Assembly (NCBI RefSeq): GCF_017301335.1
Contig: NZ_CP071247.1
Span: 1-64,000, forward strand
DNA length: 64,000 bases
Direction: 5' to 3'
Origin: Marinobacter salinisoli
Lineage (GTDB): Bacteria > Pseudomonadota > Gammaproteobacteria > Pseudomonadales > Oleiphilaceae
Below the pieces are notes generated by a model. The model saw nothing but the letters and a program-made list of their open reading frames with translations. It did no database searches and was not told the origin of the DNA. Of this stretch, positions 17,013-26,849 are shown piece by piece. Position 1 is the stretch's first letter. Every line of letters starts with the position of its first letter. The position numbers and the translations under genes were made by a program.

Positions 17013-19252
17013 AGGTTCGCAAGCCGCTGAAGCTCCTGTTTTATCTGTGCCTGCTGACGATCACCGTCCTGGTGGGGTACAAGGCCTACCTGAATTATTT
17101 CCTGGAAGACTACCGGGCGCTGCACACCGAACAATTGGACCGGATTCAGCAGAGGGTCGCAGACAAAGAGGCGTTCCGCTTCGCGGTCGTGGGCAACATC
17201 AACAATTCCATCGGGATTTTCGAGAAGCGCATGGTTCCCGTGCTCAACGAGTCCGGTGTGGATTTCCTCATTTCTGCCGGCAATGCCGTCAGTGGCGGGG
17301 GTGCGGACAAGTACCGGGCCCTGCTGGGCAGCCTGTCTCACCTGGATATTCCCTATCTGCTCACGTTCGGCCCGCATGAATACGAGGAATTTGGCAGCTT
17401 TCGGTTCTACGAGCACTTCGGACCTCATTTTTTCAGTGCCCGGGTCGGGAACAGCCGCCTGATTTTCCTGGATTCGACCGGAAAAACCTCCTGGCGCTGG
17501 CAGCTACGCTGGCTGGATGATGTGCTCGCCCGGGACAACTCAAACAGTCGCATCCTGTTTGTTGGACACCCCCCGAAGCCGGCAACGCAGGACCCGCTGT
17601 TCGACGAACAGGAAGATTACCTGCATCCACCGGAATTCCGCGCTGCGCTGCTTGAGACCATCGACAAGCACAAGATTGATCTGGTGTTCTCCGCCAACCT
17701 CTCGCTGTATTCAGAGAGCCCTGCCGGGAACGCAACCTTCATCACAACGGGTGGCGCCGGTGGGCTGGTGCTGAATGACGACACCAGTTTCTATCACTAT
17801 GTCCGTGTCGAGGTGGATAAAAATGGCGACATCAGCCACAGCCTGCAACGCCTGCCCGTTGGCCAGCACCCGATCCTGAAGCGCCTGGAGAGTGCCTGGC
17901 TGTTTCTGTATTCGCTGCTTTACTCCGGCTACCTGAACTTCCTGCTGATTCTGGCGATACTGGTTGCCATCGCCATCAAGCTGTATTCCGCGTTGTTCGT
18001 CAGCAAGAACTTTTACCCCGACTACGATCTGGACCCCTCTGCGTGGCTGAACCGCTCCCTTCGGGTGGCCATGTTCACCAATAACTACCTGCCCTTCATC
18101 GGCGGTGTGCCCATATCCATTGAACGCCTCCGGCGGGGCCTGCAAGAGGGCGGTGACCAGACCCTGATCGTGGCGCCGAGGTACAAAGACCAGCCCGACC
18201 CCGAGGCCGGTGTGCTGCGGGTTCCCGCACTCCTGGCACTGGGTGAAAAAAGAGAATTCCGCATTGCCAACCTTTTCCTGAAGCGAATCCGCAAGGGCGT
18301 CAGGGACTTCCGGCCCGACATAATTCACCTGCACCACCCTTTCTGGCTTGGCTCGCTGGGCTTGTTTCTGGCCCGATCGCTGAAGGTGCCGGCCATCTAT
18401 ACCTATCACACCCGGCTGGAGCACTACGCCCACTTCGTTCCCCTGCCCGGCGCCCTGTTCCGGAATCTGATCTCGCACAGCCTGATCCGCCGCTTCGCCA
18501 ACAAATGCGACGGCATCATCGTGCCAACCCACTCGGCGGAGGAATACCTCCGGATGATCGGCGTCAAGAGCCCGACCTATGTGCAGCCCACCGGCATTGA
18601 GTACCAGCGTTTCCAGGAAGATTGCACCGAGCAGGTGAGCGAGCTCAGGCAGAAACTGCAACTGAGCGATGAGCGGGTGTTGATCAGTGTGTCCCGGCTA
18701 TCCAACGAAAAGAACATCGACTTCATGATCGACGCGATGAGCACCCTGCGCAAGCAGACCGACCGGGCCTTCCGGTTGCTGATCATCGGCGAGGGCCACC
18801 AGCGCGAGCGGTTGCAAAAGAAGATCCGTGATCTGGATCTGGCGGCACAGGTGACGCTCGTCGGGGCTATCCCCCCCGAGCAAATGCCCCACTGGTATCA
18901 CCTCGGCGATGCCTTTGTGTTTGCCTCGAAATCAGAAACCCAGGGCATGGTCATACTGGAGGCCATGGCCGCCGGCTTGCCCGTGGTAGCGGTCAGATCC
19001 AGCGGTATTGATGATGTGGTCAGGCAGGGCGTTAACGGGTTCAAAACGCCTGAGAACCAGGAGCTCTGGATCAAACAGGTACGCCAGCTGCTGGAAGACG
19101 ATGACCTTCGCAACACCCTGTCGGAGCAGGCACTGGCGTTTGCCAAAGACTTCTCCATCGAACAGTTTGCCGCCGATGTGCGCCACATCTACGCCAGTGC
19201 CCTGACCCAGAGAGACAAGTCGCAAGAGGACGATTCGGCGCACGCATCCTGA
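17009..19252 (+). CDS. Fusion of a degenerate metallophosphoesterase and a GT4 glycosyltransferase
   Basis: 747 residues. An N-terminal membrane anchor (about 8-27) precedes a calcineurin-like phosphoesterase domain (55-265), one or two membrane segments (296-330) and a GT-B glycosyltransferase family 4 domain (351-735). The GT half looks active: TNNYLPFIGGVPISIERLRR, HLHHPFWLGSLG, and the EX7E motif in SETQGMVILEAMAAGLPVV; it resembles diacylglycerol glucosyltransferases. The phosphoesterase half has lost metal ligands: D-x-H became NIN (63-65), GDxxD became GNAVS (91-95), GNHE became GPHE (121-124) and GHxH became ANLS (229-232). Only GH at 186-187 survives. It is therefore probably a binding or structural domain facing the periplasm. 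Confidence 0.85.
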   Translation: MKVRKPLKLLFYLCLLTITVLVGYKAYLNYFLEDYRALHTEQLDRIQQRVADKEAFRFAVVGNINNSIGIFEKRMVPVLNESGVDFLISAGNAVSGGGADKYRALLGSLSHLDIPYLLTFGPHEYEEFGSFRFYEHFGPHFFSARVGNSRLIFLDSTGKTSWRWQLRWLDDVLARDNSNSRILFVGHPPKPATQDPLFDEQEDYLHPPEFRAALLETIDKHKIDLVFSANLSLYSESPAGNATFITTGGAGGLVLNDDTSFYHYVRVEVDKNGDISHSLQRLPVGQHPILKRLESAWLFLYSLLYSGYLNFLLILAILVAIAIKLYSALFVSKNFYPDYDLDPSAWLNRSLRVAMFTNNYLPFIGGVPISIERLRRGLQEGGDQTLIVAPRYKDQPDPEAGVLRVPALLALGEKREFRIANLFLKRIRKGVRDFRPDIIHLHHPFWLGSLGLFLARSLKVPAIYTYHTRLEHYAHFVPLPGALFRNLISHSLIRRFANKCDGIIVPTHSAEEYLRMIGVKSPTYVQPTGIEYQRFQEDCTEQVSELRQKLQLSDERVLISVSRLSNEKNIDFMIDAMSTLRKQTDRAFRLLIIGEGHQRERLQKKIRDLDLAAQVTLVGAIPPEQMPHWYHLGDAFVFASKSETQGMVILEAMAAGLPVVAVRSSGIDDVVRQGVNGFKTPENQELWIKQVRQLLEDDDLRNTLSEQALAFAKDFSIEQFAADVRHIYASALTQRDKSQEDDSAHAS

Positions 19253-19332
19253 GCGGTTTCACCTTTGCACCATGATCGGTTTAGACTGAAAACACGTACC
19301 CACAACGCGTCTTTCACGATCGGAGATAAACC

Positions 19333-20280
19333 GTGAGCCAGATCCCCGTTGGAATCAGCACCTGTCTGCTGGGCAAAGAAGTTCGACACGATGGCGGCCA
19401 CAAGCACTCGCGCTACTGCACCCAGGTGTTGTCCAAGCACTTCGAGTTTCGTTCGATCTGCCCCGAGCTGGAAGCGGGCCTGGGTGTGCCTCGCCCGGCC
19501 ATTCACCTGCGGGAATACGACCAGGGCCTGCGGCTGATCGAGAGCAAGGGCACGGCAGACCACACCGACGCCATGAACGGTTTTATCGAGCGCATCCTGC
19601 CCAGCCTGAAAGATCTGCGCGGCTACATCCTGATGGCCAAGTCCCCCAGCTGTGGCATGGAGCGGATCAAGGTTCATAACGAAGATGGCAGGGTGACCCG
19701 AAGGGATGGCCGCGGGCTGTTCGCCGAAGCCCTGATGAAGGCCTACCCCCTGATGCCGGTGGAAGAAGAGGGCCGGCTGCACGATGACATGCTTCGGGAA
19801 AACTTCATCGAGCGGGTGTTTGCCTACGACGACTGGATGCAGAATGTCGCGGGCGAGAACCTGAGCCCCAAGGCGCTGATCGAATTCCACACCCGGCACA
19901 AGTTTCAGCTACTGGCCCACTGCGAAAAGATCTACCGGCAACTCGGCCCGCTGCTGTCTGACCTGAAGTCCGCTCCACTGGAGGAAACGGCCGAGCAGTA
20001 CCTGCACCTGTTCATGGAAGCCATGAGCCAGAGAGTCAGCCGGGGTTCGCACACCAACGCCATGCAACATCTGATGGGTTATCTGCGGGACAGCCTCGGG
20101 GATGAGGAGCGCAAAGTCCTGATCGAGCAGATGGAGGCGTACCGCCGGGGCGAGGTACCGCTGGTCGTGCCCATGACCCTGCTGCGAATGGCGCAACGGC
20201 GGGAGCCGGTGGATTACCTGAGTATTCAGCAATACCTGACCCCCTACCCGGATGAGCTGGGGCTTCGCAACAAGGTCTGA
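19333..20280 (+). CDS. DUF523-DUF1722 fusion protein (YbgA/TudS-like)
   Basis: 315 residues. DUF523 spans about 1-150 with its conserved cysteines ([46 protein letters not shown]), and DUF1722 (YbgA) spans about 190-310. DUF523 proteins include a Fe-S thiouracil desulfurase; the DUF1722 role is unknown, and the pairing is common in gammaproteobacteria, often near photolyase genes. A GGAG ribosome site precedes the ATG. The stop directly abuts the stop of the convergent DUF481 gene, with no space for a terminator. Confidence 0.88.
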   Translation: MSQIPVGISTCLLGKEVRHDGGHKHSRYCTQVLSKHFEFRSICPELEAGLGVPRPAIHLREYDQGLRLIESKGTADHTDAMNGFIERILPSLKDLRGYILMAKSPSCGMERIKVHNEDGRVTRRDGRGLFAEALMKAYPLMPVEEEGRLHDDMLRENFIERVFAYDDWMQNVAGENLSPKALIEFHTRHKFQLLAHCEKIYRQLGPLLSDLKSAPLEETAEQYLHLFMEAMSQRVSRGSHTNAMQHLMGYLRDSLGDEERKVLIEQMEAYRRGEVPLVVPMTLLRMAQRREPVDYLSIQQYLTPYPDELGLRNKV

Positions 20281-21012
20281 TCAGTAGGTGTAGAGCACCG
20301 AGAGCGCGGTTTCGGTGTCCGTACGCTCTGCGCCTTCGGGTGGTGCTGAGACATGCTTGACGCGATAGGCAAGCTTCAGCGCCAGATTGCCAATGACCGC
20401 GGCCTGCAATGAGGTTTCAGACTGGGTAATGGTATTGGTTTCTTCCAGACCCACTTCAGAGCTCAGTTTCTGCCGGAACAGCGATCGATCCGATATCTCG
20501 TGCGCCAGTTCGGCGGCAAAACGGGCGATGACAGACTCTTCTTCCCGGGTGCCATCGGCCTGGGGCTCATCCAGTTCGTTGTACCGATAACCCAGACCGG
20601 TGGACACGCTCAGGAAGGACACCTCCCCCTGCTCCCAAATCCGGTTACCATAACCGGCCGTGACCGAGGACTCGAAGGCGTAGCCGGAGAAACGATCGTC
20701 CTCCCAGGCACCACGGAGAAACCAATACTGCTGTTCATCAAACTTGTAATTGGTTTCACCCTCCGCCCGGTATTCTTCGGCGGTCGTTTCGTCATCCGCC
20801 TCGATGTGGCGGGCGTTGAACTCGCCGGTGTTGCGCCAGCGCACATACTCCCGAGCCAGCCCGATCCGGCCACTGATGTTGCGTTCATCGGTATTGCCGG
20901 TGGTCACCAGAAGCCCGAGTTCAAACTCGGCCTGCAAGCCCGGATTTGTCTGGGCTTGCAGCAGCGGGGCCGCGGTCACCAGGACCGCGGCGATTGCCCT
21001 TTGCGATTTCAC
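20281..21012 (-). CDS. DUF481 outer-membrane protein (YdiY family)
   Basis: 243 residues. A signal peptide ends near residue 20 (LLQAQ). The remainder alternates beta strands of outer-membrane style, starting FELGLLVTTGNTDERNISGRIG, with FDEQQYWFLRGAWEDDRFSGYAFESSVTAGYG and a C-terminal aromatic end (LSVLYTY). This is the salt-induced YdiY-like family, presumed a small barrel; no function is established. It is followed by nothing on its strand and is separated from trhO by 26 bases, so it may share trhO's transcript. Confidence 0.85.
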   Translation of the reverse strand: MKSQRAIAAVLVTAAPLLQAQTNPGLQAEFELGLLVTTGNTDERNISGRIGLAREYVRWRNTGEFNARHIEADDETTAEEYRAEGETNYKFDEQQYWFLRGAWEDDRFSGYAFESSVTAGYGNRIWEQGEVSFLSVSTGLGYRYNELDEPQADGTREEESVIARFAAELAHEISDRSLFRQKLSSEVGLEETNTITQSETSLQAAVIGNLALKLAYRVKHVSAPPEGAERTDTETALSVLYTY

Positions 21013-21038
21013 GAAGCCATCTCCCTGGCCGGGCGGTT

Positions 21039-22058
21039 TCAGGCTTCCGCGGTATTACGGGCCTGCTCTCCTGCCTGGCTTTTCTGTGCCTGACGCTCAC
21101 GCTCCGCTTTCTTGCGAGCCTTGCGCTCAGCGATGATATGGGCAGCCTCACCACCGACGTGTGTTTCTCCACGCTGTTCCGCCAGGCGCATCTGGCGCTC
21201 GCGCTCGGCAAAGCGCGCCTTCTGCTCCTCGGTCAGCGAATCAACGCACTGGTGGCAACTGACACCCTGCTGGTACTCCGGACGCGCCTTGTCTTGCTCG
21301 GTAATCGGCCGGCGACACGCGTGGCATTGGTCGAAATCACCGCGCTCAAGCCGGTGATTGACGGTCACCCGGTCATCAAAGACGAAGCACTCACCGTGCC
21401 ACATGGTGTTTTCCTCGGGCACTTCCTCGAGGTACTTCAGAATACCGCCTTTCAGGTGATACACCTCTTCAAACCCTTGCTCCTTGAGGTACGCCGTGGA
21501 TTTTTCGCAGCGGATACCGCCGGTGCAGAACATGGCTACCTTCTTGTGCTTGGCCGGGTCCAGGTTTTCTTTCACGTAGTCCGGGAACTCGCGGAAAGTA
21601 TCGGTCGCCGGATTGACCGCATTTTTGAAAGTACCGATTTCCACTTCGTACTGGTTTCGGGTATCGATCAGAACAACCTCGGGGTCAGAGATCAGGTTGT
21701 TCCAGTCTTTCGGCTCAACATAGGTTCCCACCACGCGCTTGGGGTCGATGCCCTCAACCCCCATGGTGACGATCTCTTTTTTGAGCTTCACTTTGGTGCG
21801 CTTGAACGGCTGGATGTCCACAAACGATTCTTTGTAATCCACACCATTGAAGCGCGCATCGGCGGCCAGCCAGGTTTTTACCGCATCGATACCCTCGCGA
21901 CTGCCGGCGATGGTGCCGTTGATGCCCTCTCGGGCAAGCAGCAGCGTGCCCCGGACATCGTGGTCCAGCATGGTGTCCAGAAGGGACTGGCGGAGGTCGG
22001 AATAGTTATTCAGGTCCACGAACTTATACAGTGCGCAGACAACAACGTCATGGCTCAT
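21039..22058 (-). CDS. trhO: tRNA uridine(34) hydroxylase, rhodanese-like
   Basis: 339 residues, the YceA/TrhO family. It makes 5-hydroxyuridine at tRNA wobble position 34 using O2. An N-terminal ferredoxin-like domain (1-100, [16 protein letters not shown]) is followed by a rhodanese domain with catalytic Cys178 in [14 protein letters not shown]-terminal zinc-ribbon-like stretch ([20 protein letters not shown], then CHQC) and a charged Arg/Glu/Lys/Ala tail end the protein. An AGGAGAA ribosome site lies just before the ATG. Confidence 0.93.
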   Translation of the reverse strand: MSHDVVVCALYKFVDLNNYSDLRQSLLDTMLDHDVRGTLLLAREGINGTIAGSREGIDAVKTWLAADARFNGVDYKESFVDIQPFKRTKVKLKKEIVTMGVEGIDPKRVVGTYVEPKDWNNLISDPEVVLIDTRNQYEVEIGTFKNAVNPATDTFREFPDYVKENLDPAKHKKVAMFCTGGIRCEKSTAYLKEQGFEEVYHLKGGILKYLEEVPEENTMWHGECFVFDDRVTVNHRLERGDFDQCHACRRPITEQDKARPEYQQGVSCHQCVDSLTEEQKARFAERERQMRLAEQRGETHVGGEAAHIIAERKARKKAERERQAQKSQAGEQARNTAEA

Positions 22059-22129
22059 TAACTTCTCCTGCGGGCCGGATCGTAAATCCGGAGCATGGGT
22101 TTTGATTATGGCTCTCTAAAGAGGCTGAG

Positions 22130-22160
22130 AGGGCGCAAATTTTAACCAACTTTGCGCCCT
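22130..22160. terminator. Perfect stem-loop between trhO and the DsbA-like gene
   Basis: AGGGCGCAAA and TTTGCGCCCT form a perfect 10-bp stem with an 11-base loop, 46 bases after the DsbA-like stop on the minus strand. There is no T-run on either strand, so it may be a weak or factor-dependent terminator, or an operator or leader element for trhO. Confidence 0.4.
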
Positions 22161-22206
22161 GTTCAAGTGCGGGGTGTCCGAAGCGCTCAATAAAGAGCGT
22201 CGCACC

Positions 22207-22932
22207 TCAGCGTTTCGCGGCCAGCTCCCGCTCGACAACTGCAGACATCTGCCCCCAACCGGGGCGCGTCAGCAGGATGTTATCGACCAGGACGCTGGGG
22301 GTGCTGGTCAGGCGAAGCTGCATGGCAACGCGCCGGCTCTGCTCGATGTCGTCGAGATGCAAATCGGTGGTCATACAGCGTCTGAAGCGGCGCTCCTCAA
22401 GCCCCAGATCTTCGGCATAGCGTGTAAAGGTCGCCACGGGATCGCCCGAGCCACTCCACTCAGTCTGAGCATCGAACAGCCGATCGTGCATGGCCCAGTA
22501 CGCGTCCTGGTCGCCCGCGCAGCGCGCGGCCATGGCCGCAGGGACCGCATTGGCGTGCTGTTGCAGCGGCAGATCAAAGAACACGAACCGCACCTTGCCG
22601 GCGTCGACGTATTCGTCTTTCAGACGACGGGCAGCCTCGGAAAACCGGCCACAGGCCGGGCACTGGTAATCGGCGAACTCACGCACCACCACGGGGGCAT
22701 CGTCGGGGCCAACCGAGATGCCAAATTGATCCAGTTCCGCAGGAAATGGCTCGGCGTTGGCGCTGGCCACCGGCAGGTCGTCTGATGTTGGTTCCGGCTG
22801 CGCCGTGAGATAAAACAGCCCGAGCACCACGGCCGCCAGAATCAGCAGGCCCACGCCGATGTAAAATGGGCGTTTGCTGGCCTTGCGGGGGGCGGGGGTA
22901 CCGGTTTCCTTGCGACGTTTAGCTTCACCCAT
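22207..22932 (-). CDS. Membrane-anchored DsbA-family thiol:disulfide protein
   Basis: 241 residues. A cytoplasmic basic N-terminus (MGEAKRRKETG, like SEC-C-type tails) is followed by one transmembrane helix (about 23-42) and a periplasmic thioredoxin-fold domain of DsbA/DsbG type. The active site is CPAC at 91-94 in REFADYQCPACGRFSE, and the cis-Pro loop is STPSVLVDN. It resembles the DsbA-like (BdbD) oxidoreductases; the partner substrate is unknown. No dsbB is nearby. Confidence 0.87.
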   Translation of the reverse strand: MGEAKRRKETGTPAPRKASKRPFYIGVGLLILAAVVLGLFYLTAQPEPTSDDLPVASANAEPFPAELDQFGISVGPDDAPVVVREFADYQCPACGRFSEAARRLKDEYVDAGKVRFVFFDLPLQQHANAVPAAMAARCAGDQDAYWAMHDRLFDAQTEWSGSGDPVATFTRYAEDLGLEERRFRRCMTTDLHLDDIEQSRRVAMQLRLTSTPSVLVDNILLTRPGWGQMSAVVERELAAKR

Positions 22933-23023
22933 TGCGGGCTCCTTCTTCTTCAGGATGAATGGAAAATGTCAGCTAAGATCCCTTATATCTTAAAAGAGTT
23001 CCAACAAAAATTAAGGAAAACTC

Positions 23024-23167
23024 ATGGCCTTAGCTGAATCCATCGCCAACCAGGGTGTCAGCCAAATTCATCACACGGTGAACGCGCAAACTCTGGTGAA
23101 TCCACTCAAGATGGAACGCGGCCAGGCCCGAACCAGATTGAGCCCGTGCAATCACGGGCACCGGTGA
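23024..23167 (+). CDS. Putative 47-residue protein
   Basis: I do not recognise it. The ATG at 23024 has TTAAGGA about 8 bases upstream and opens a 47-codon frame (MALAESIANQGVSQIHHTVN, then a basic tail ending CNHGHR). The first 30 residues look protein-like; the last 17 are coded by an inverted-repeat region (GCCCGTG-CAAT-CACGGGC, overlapping GGGCACC-GGTGA-GGTGCCC). It fills the 257-base gap between the DsbA-like gene and the chemoreceptor, facing away from both. It could be a small regulated peptide or a chance frame. Confidence 0.35.
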   Translation: MALAESIANQGVSQIHHTVNAQTLVNPLKMERGQARTRLSPCNHGHR

Positions 23168-23189
23168 GGTGCCCGCGCGGGGAAGTGAG

Positions 23190-25130
23190 TTACACCTTGA
23201 ATTGAGAGGCTTTCGCCTGAAGCGCAGTCAGCAGCTCGCCAATGCGCTGACTGGCGCTATCGGACCGGTGGATGGCCTCCACCGTCGCCTCTGATGAGCG
23301 GGCGATATGCTCGACACTGACGCTGACCTTGCTGGCATGCCGACCTTCTTGTTCGGCCACTGAAGAGATAGACAGCGCCCGCTCCTGCAAGCTGCCGAGC
23401 AATTCGTTGATCTGCTCGAAATGCTCGTCGGCCTTACGGAATTCGGTGGACGAGTCGGCAACCTGGCCCGAAACCTGATCAATCACCGCAACCGCCTCGT
23501 GGCTGCCCCGCTGCAGGCGCTCGATAATGCCCTCGATTTCGGTGGTGCTTTCTTGTGTCCGGCTCGCCAGGGTACGTACCTCATCGGCCACCACGGCAAA
23601 CCCGCGCCCGGACTCGCCAGCCCGGGCCGCCTCGATGGCAGCGTTCAGGGCCAGCAGATTGGTCTGCTCGGCAATGGCACCGATCACCGACAGCACCGAG
23701 GTAATCTCCGTGCTCTGATTGTTCAGCGCGTTTACCGCCTGCACGGCTTCCTCGACCTGACGCACCACCGCGCCCAAGCGCGCCCGCACATCCCGGGAAA
23801 TACTGGCGGTGGCCTCGCTCTCGGCGCCGATGGTCTGCACCGAACCGGCCACTTCCTGGATGCTCCCGGCCACTTCCGAAATACTCTGAGACATGGCCGT
23901 CATGGTTTCAGACACGTCTGCCACTTCCCGCTGCTGGCGATTCACTGCCGCCACCGCGTTTTGGCTGATGTCGCCCTGCTTCCGAGCCTGGCCCGCCGCG
24001 GATTCCGCGGAGGCTTTCACATCCGATACCAGCTCCTGAATCCGGTCGATGAACCGGTTGACGCCCAGGGCCATTTCCGTCAACTCGTCTTTGCCCTTCA
24101 AGGATACCCGGCGGGTCAGGTCGGCTTCGCCATCGGCGATGTCCCAGACCGCGGAGCTCAGGCGGAGCACCCGGGGCAACAGCCCGCCACCGAGCATCAG
24201 CGCCATGAGCAGGACCAGCACGACTACTGAGCCGATGGCCAGCAGGGACAGATTGGCGGCAAGGCTGGACGCCTCGACATTCAGGGCGTCGACCGAGCCC
24301 CGAATTCTGGACCGGGTGTCCGCATCCATTCCGGACAGTTGCTGCTGCAGACGTTGATTGACCTGCTCGGTCTCCGAATCCAACGTGTCGCGCAGCGCAT
24401 CAATACTGCCGGTTATGGTGGCGCTGAATTCTTGTTCGAGAGCGTTCAGATCGCGGTTGATACCCTCCAGCGACAAGCCCAGTTTTAGCTGGCCAATCGA
24501 GGACCCCTGCGGCGCAATGTCGGCAGTGACGATCACGACATTCGGGTCACGGCTTGCCGCATCGAGGACGCGATTTGCCGCGCCACGGCCCTCGCCCTGT
24601 TCCATTAAGGTGCGCACCCGATCGTCAGTCCGGTCGACATAGCGAGTCAGGCGGTCGCCGTACTGGTCGTAGTAGACCGCGAACAGCACCGATTCACGGG
24701 CATCCGCCAGTTCAACCAGATCGGTCAGACGAGGAACGTCGCGGTCCCAGATCAGCGGTGCGGCAACCGCCGCAAGGACATCGGCCAGGCCCTGGGCTTC
24801 CGCCATGACCGCGGTGCGGACATTCTCTGCCACGCGTTCCTGCTGGGTGGTCTGCTGGCGGGTAAGCTCGCCGGAGAGTTCCTCGGTGGTCTTCTGCCGC
24901 ATGGCCTCCAGGCGGGAGCGGACATCCTCGCGGGTTGCGCCAAAGGAGGCACTCACCTGCGCGCTGCTGGCCTCAAGCGCGGTACCGGCGGTGTCGACGA
25001 GGCGCTCCACCTGGTTGGAAATCAGCCATTGGCTGACCATTACCTGAATCAGGCCGGCCACCACCAGCACCATGAATACCGGTCGGAGAAGACGACTTGA
25101 GATCAGCCGTCGTAGGGAAGAAAATGACAT
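23190..25130 (-). CDS. Methyl-accepting chemotaxis protein
   Basis: 646 residues. A first transmembrane helix (about 15-35), a periplasmic sensor of roughly 250 residues rich in coiled-coil-like helices (PilJ/double-Cache-unlike, not recognised), and a second helix (about 296-320, [20 protein letters not shown]) lead to HAMP and then the cytoplasmic signalling rod. The CheA/CheW tip is intact: [20 protein letters not shown] and [15 protein letters not shown]. No C-terminal CheR-binding pentapeptide is seen (ends SQFKV). The ligand is unknown. Confidence 0.93.
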   Translation of the reverse strand: MSFSSLRRLISSRLLRPVFMVLVVAGLIQVMVSQWLISNQVERLVDTAGTALEASSAQVSASFGATREDVRSRLEAMRQKTTEELSGELTRQQTTQQERVAENVRTAVMAEAQGLADVLAAVAAPLIWDRDVPRLTDLVELADARESVLFAVYYDQYGDRLTRYVDRTDDRVRTLMEQGEGRGAANRVLDAASRDPNVVIVTADIAPQGSSIGQLKLGLSLEGINRDLNALEQEFSATITGSIDALRDTLDSETEQVNQRLQQQLSGMDADTRSRIRGSVDALNVEASSLAANLSLLAIGSVVVLVLLMALMLGGGLLPRVLRLSSAVWDIADGEADLTRRVSLKGKDELTEMALGVNRFIDRIQELVSDVKASAESAAGQARKQGDISQNAVAAVNRQQREVADVSETMTAMSQSISEVAGSIQEVAGSVQTIGAESEATASISRDVRARLGAVVRQVEEAVQAVNALNNQSTEITSVLSVIGAIAEQTNLLALNAAIEAARAGESGRGFAVVADEVRTLASRTQESTTEIEGIIERLQRGSHEAVAVIDQVSGQVADSSTEFRKADEHFEQINELLGSLQERALSISSVAEQEGRHASKVSVSVEHIARSSEATVEAIHRSDSASQRIGELLTALQAKASQFKV

Positions 25131-25258
25131 ACGGACTCCGCTAGCCTGAGTACTTCATGCATCCTTTGCATCCGATCCAGCGTCCCTGCGAAGCTTGTGT
25201 CGGTATGTTTAGCAAAACCCGGGCCGGTTTGGGCCGTATTTATGTACAGGTTTTGTAG

Positions 25259-26773
25259 TCAGTCGTCATCATTGTCCTCGAGTTCGATTTCGACAGCGGT
25301 GAAGCTATCGCCATCCCGCACGTATTCGACCTTGAGAATCACAACCTCACCATTGCCGAATCGACTCGTTATTTCGGCCTGAGAGTTATCGGCGTAGCTT
25401 GTGGAAGCCGCGTCGATCGTCACACCTAGGATCGTAATGGCGCCTGGGGAGATAGCGGCAAGTTTACCCTCGAGCTTATACTGGATTCGATCTTCGGCAG
25501 CGGCGGCTTCATCGTCCACTTGGACTTTCAATGCCTCAATGAACACGTCTGTGCCCTGTTGCTTCTCAACGCCCTCGACTTCCACGGTCGTGGTGCCGAT
25601 GGGTAGGGTCTCGAACGACATGTCGAAGCCTCCCTCAACGGTAAACGCCGTAGTCGACAGGACCCGAACTTCGACACCACCAATAAGGAAGACGTTGTCC
25701 GCAGCCGAGGTGATCACCCCATCTACCTTGGCGTTGCCGTCCCTGAGCTCGATTTTCTCCGCCTCAATCACGTTATCCGAAAGGAACTCGCCCTCGACCT
25801 GGACCAGAAGCCCTTCGTTCAGATCAGAGACCTCGAGGTCGTCGTCCAGTTCGGTGGCGTCCGTCACCCTGATGGTCTGCTCCCCAATGCGAAACTCTCC
25901 GGGCCGTGCGGCGGTACCGGATGCGGTATAGGAGGCATCGATGGTCGCGGTCAGCTGAATATCTTCGCCGGCATTGCGGCTGAATCGGCGGCCGTCGGCC
26001 CGGTCGATAGTGCTGGCGGTCAACACGTTGCCGGCCAGACTGCCCTCAACTTCGAGGATGGTGGCGGTGCCCAGGGCCGGTTCGGTCAGCCCAGAACCGA
26101 AGCTGACGCTGTCCTCATCGTACTCGACGGTTATCGTGCCAATGGTGAACCGGTTCTGTTCGACATCGACGGCGGACACCTGGCCCTCCAACTCAACATC
26201 GGTGGCATCCACAGCGATGGTTTCAATATAACCCGCCCGGTAGGAGCCATCGGCCTGGCGCCATGCGCTCACGCGCACGTGCTCGGTGATGGCCGCAGCG
26301 CTGAGCAGCGTGGCATAGGTGGTACCGCGGACGAAGGTTTGACGGTTAACGCGCACCGACTGGCCCATGACGGTGAGGGTGGCAAAGTCACCAGCACCGC
26401 TTGGATCGGCCACCACCTGATCCACCGGACCCCGCAGGGTATCGTCGTAGATCAGCTGGTCTGCCGTGCCGGTACCATCGTCGCGCCACTGGCCTTCAAT
26501 TCGGAGGATCATGCCCTTGCGAAGGTCGGTCTCAAACTCGATGCCATCGTCGCTTTCGACCTCCTGATTAGGGATGCTGTCGGTGTTGAACTTCACACCA
26601 TTGACGAACACACTCCCGAATCCCGAAACCGGCCCAACGCTGGAGCCGGTACCCCGAATGCCCCCGTCGGCAATGCCCAGGTCACTGCCACCACCACCGC
26701 AGGCGGAGATCACGCCGAAGGTAACTGTGCCGGCGGCCAGCCCGACAATCCGGTTGCGAAGGTGCCGTTTCAT
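25259..26773 (-). CDS. DUF5666 repeat lipoprotein A
   Basis: 504 residues. The start at 26771-26773 gives a lipoprotein signal with lipobox ISAC (Cys25) followed by GGGGSD; the frame extends 38 codons upstream without family sequence. After the linker SVGPVSGFGSVFVNG come about six DUF5666-like beta repeats of 60-80 residues. Each has a pattern like FxIGxxxVxVxxxTxF...LxxGxxVxVEGxxxxxxxAxxIE. The protein is very acidic and ends in EDNDDD. No enzyme motif is visible; it is probably exposed at the outer membrane. It is paralogous to the gene at 27780, and a DUF6502 gene lies between them. Confidence 0.8.
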   Translation of the reverse strand: MKRHLRNRIVGLAAGTVTFGVISACGGGGSDLGIADGGIRGTGSSVGPVSGFGSVFVNGVKFNTDSIPNQEVESDDGIEFETDLRKGMILRIEGQWRDDGTGTADQLIYDDTLRGPVDQVVADPSGAGDFATLTVMGQSVRVNRQTFVRGTTYATLLSAAAITEHVRVSAWRQADGSYRAGYIETIAVDATDVELEGQVSAVDVEQNRFTIGTITVEYDEDSVSFGSGLTEPALGTATILEVEGSLAGNVLTASTIDRADGRRFSRNAGEDIQLTATIDASYTASGTAARPGEFRIGEQTIRVTDATELDDDLEVSDLNEGLLVQVEGEFLSDNVIEAEKIELRDGNAKVDGVITSAADNVFLIGGVEVRVLSTTAFTVEGGFDMSFETLPIGTTTVEVEGVEKQQGTDVFIEALKVQVDDEAAAAEDRIQYKLEGKLAAISPGAITILGVTIDAASTSYADNSQAEITSRFGNGEVVILKVEYVRDGDSFTAVEIELEDNDDD

Positions 26774-26849
26774 ACCTGTACTCTCCCGTACCGGCGCTGC
26801 TGGCCGGTATCTGTTCATCGGCGCCACCCAGCTGTCTGGGGAGAGGCCG

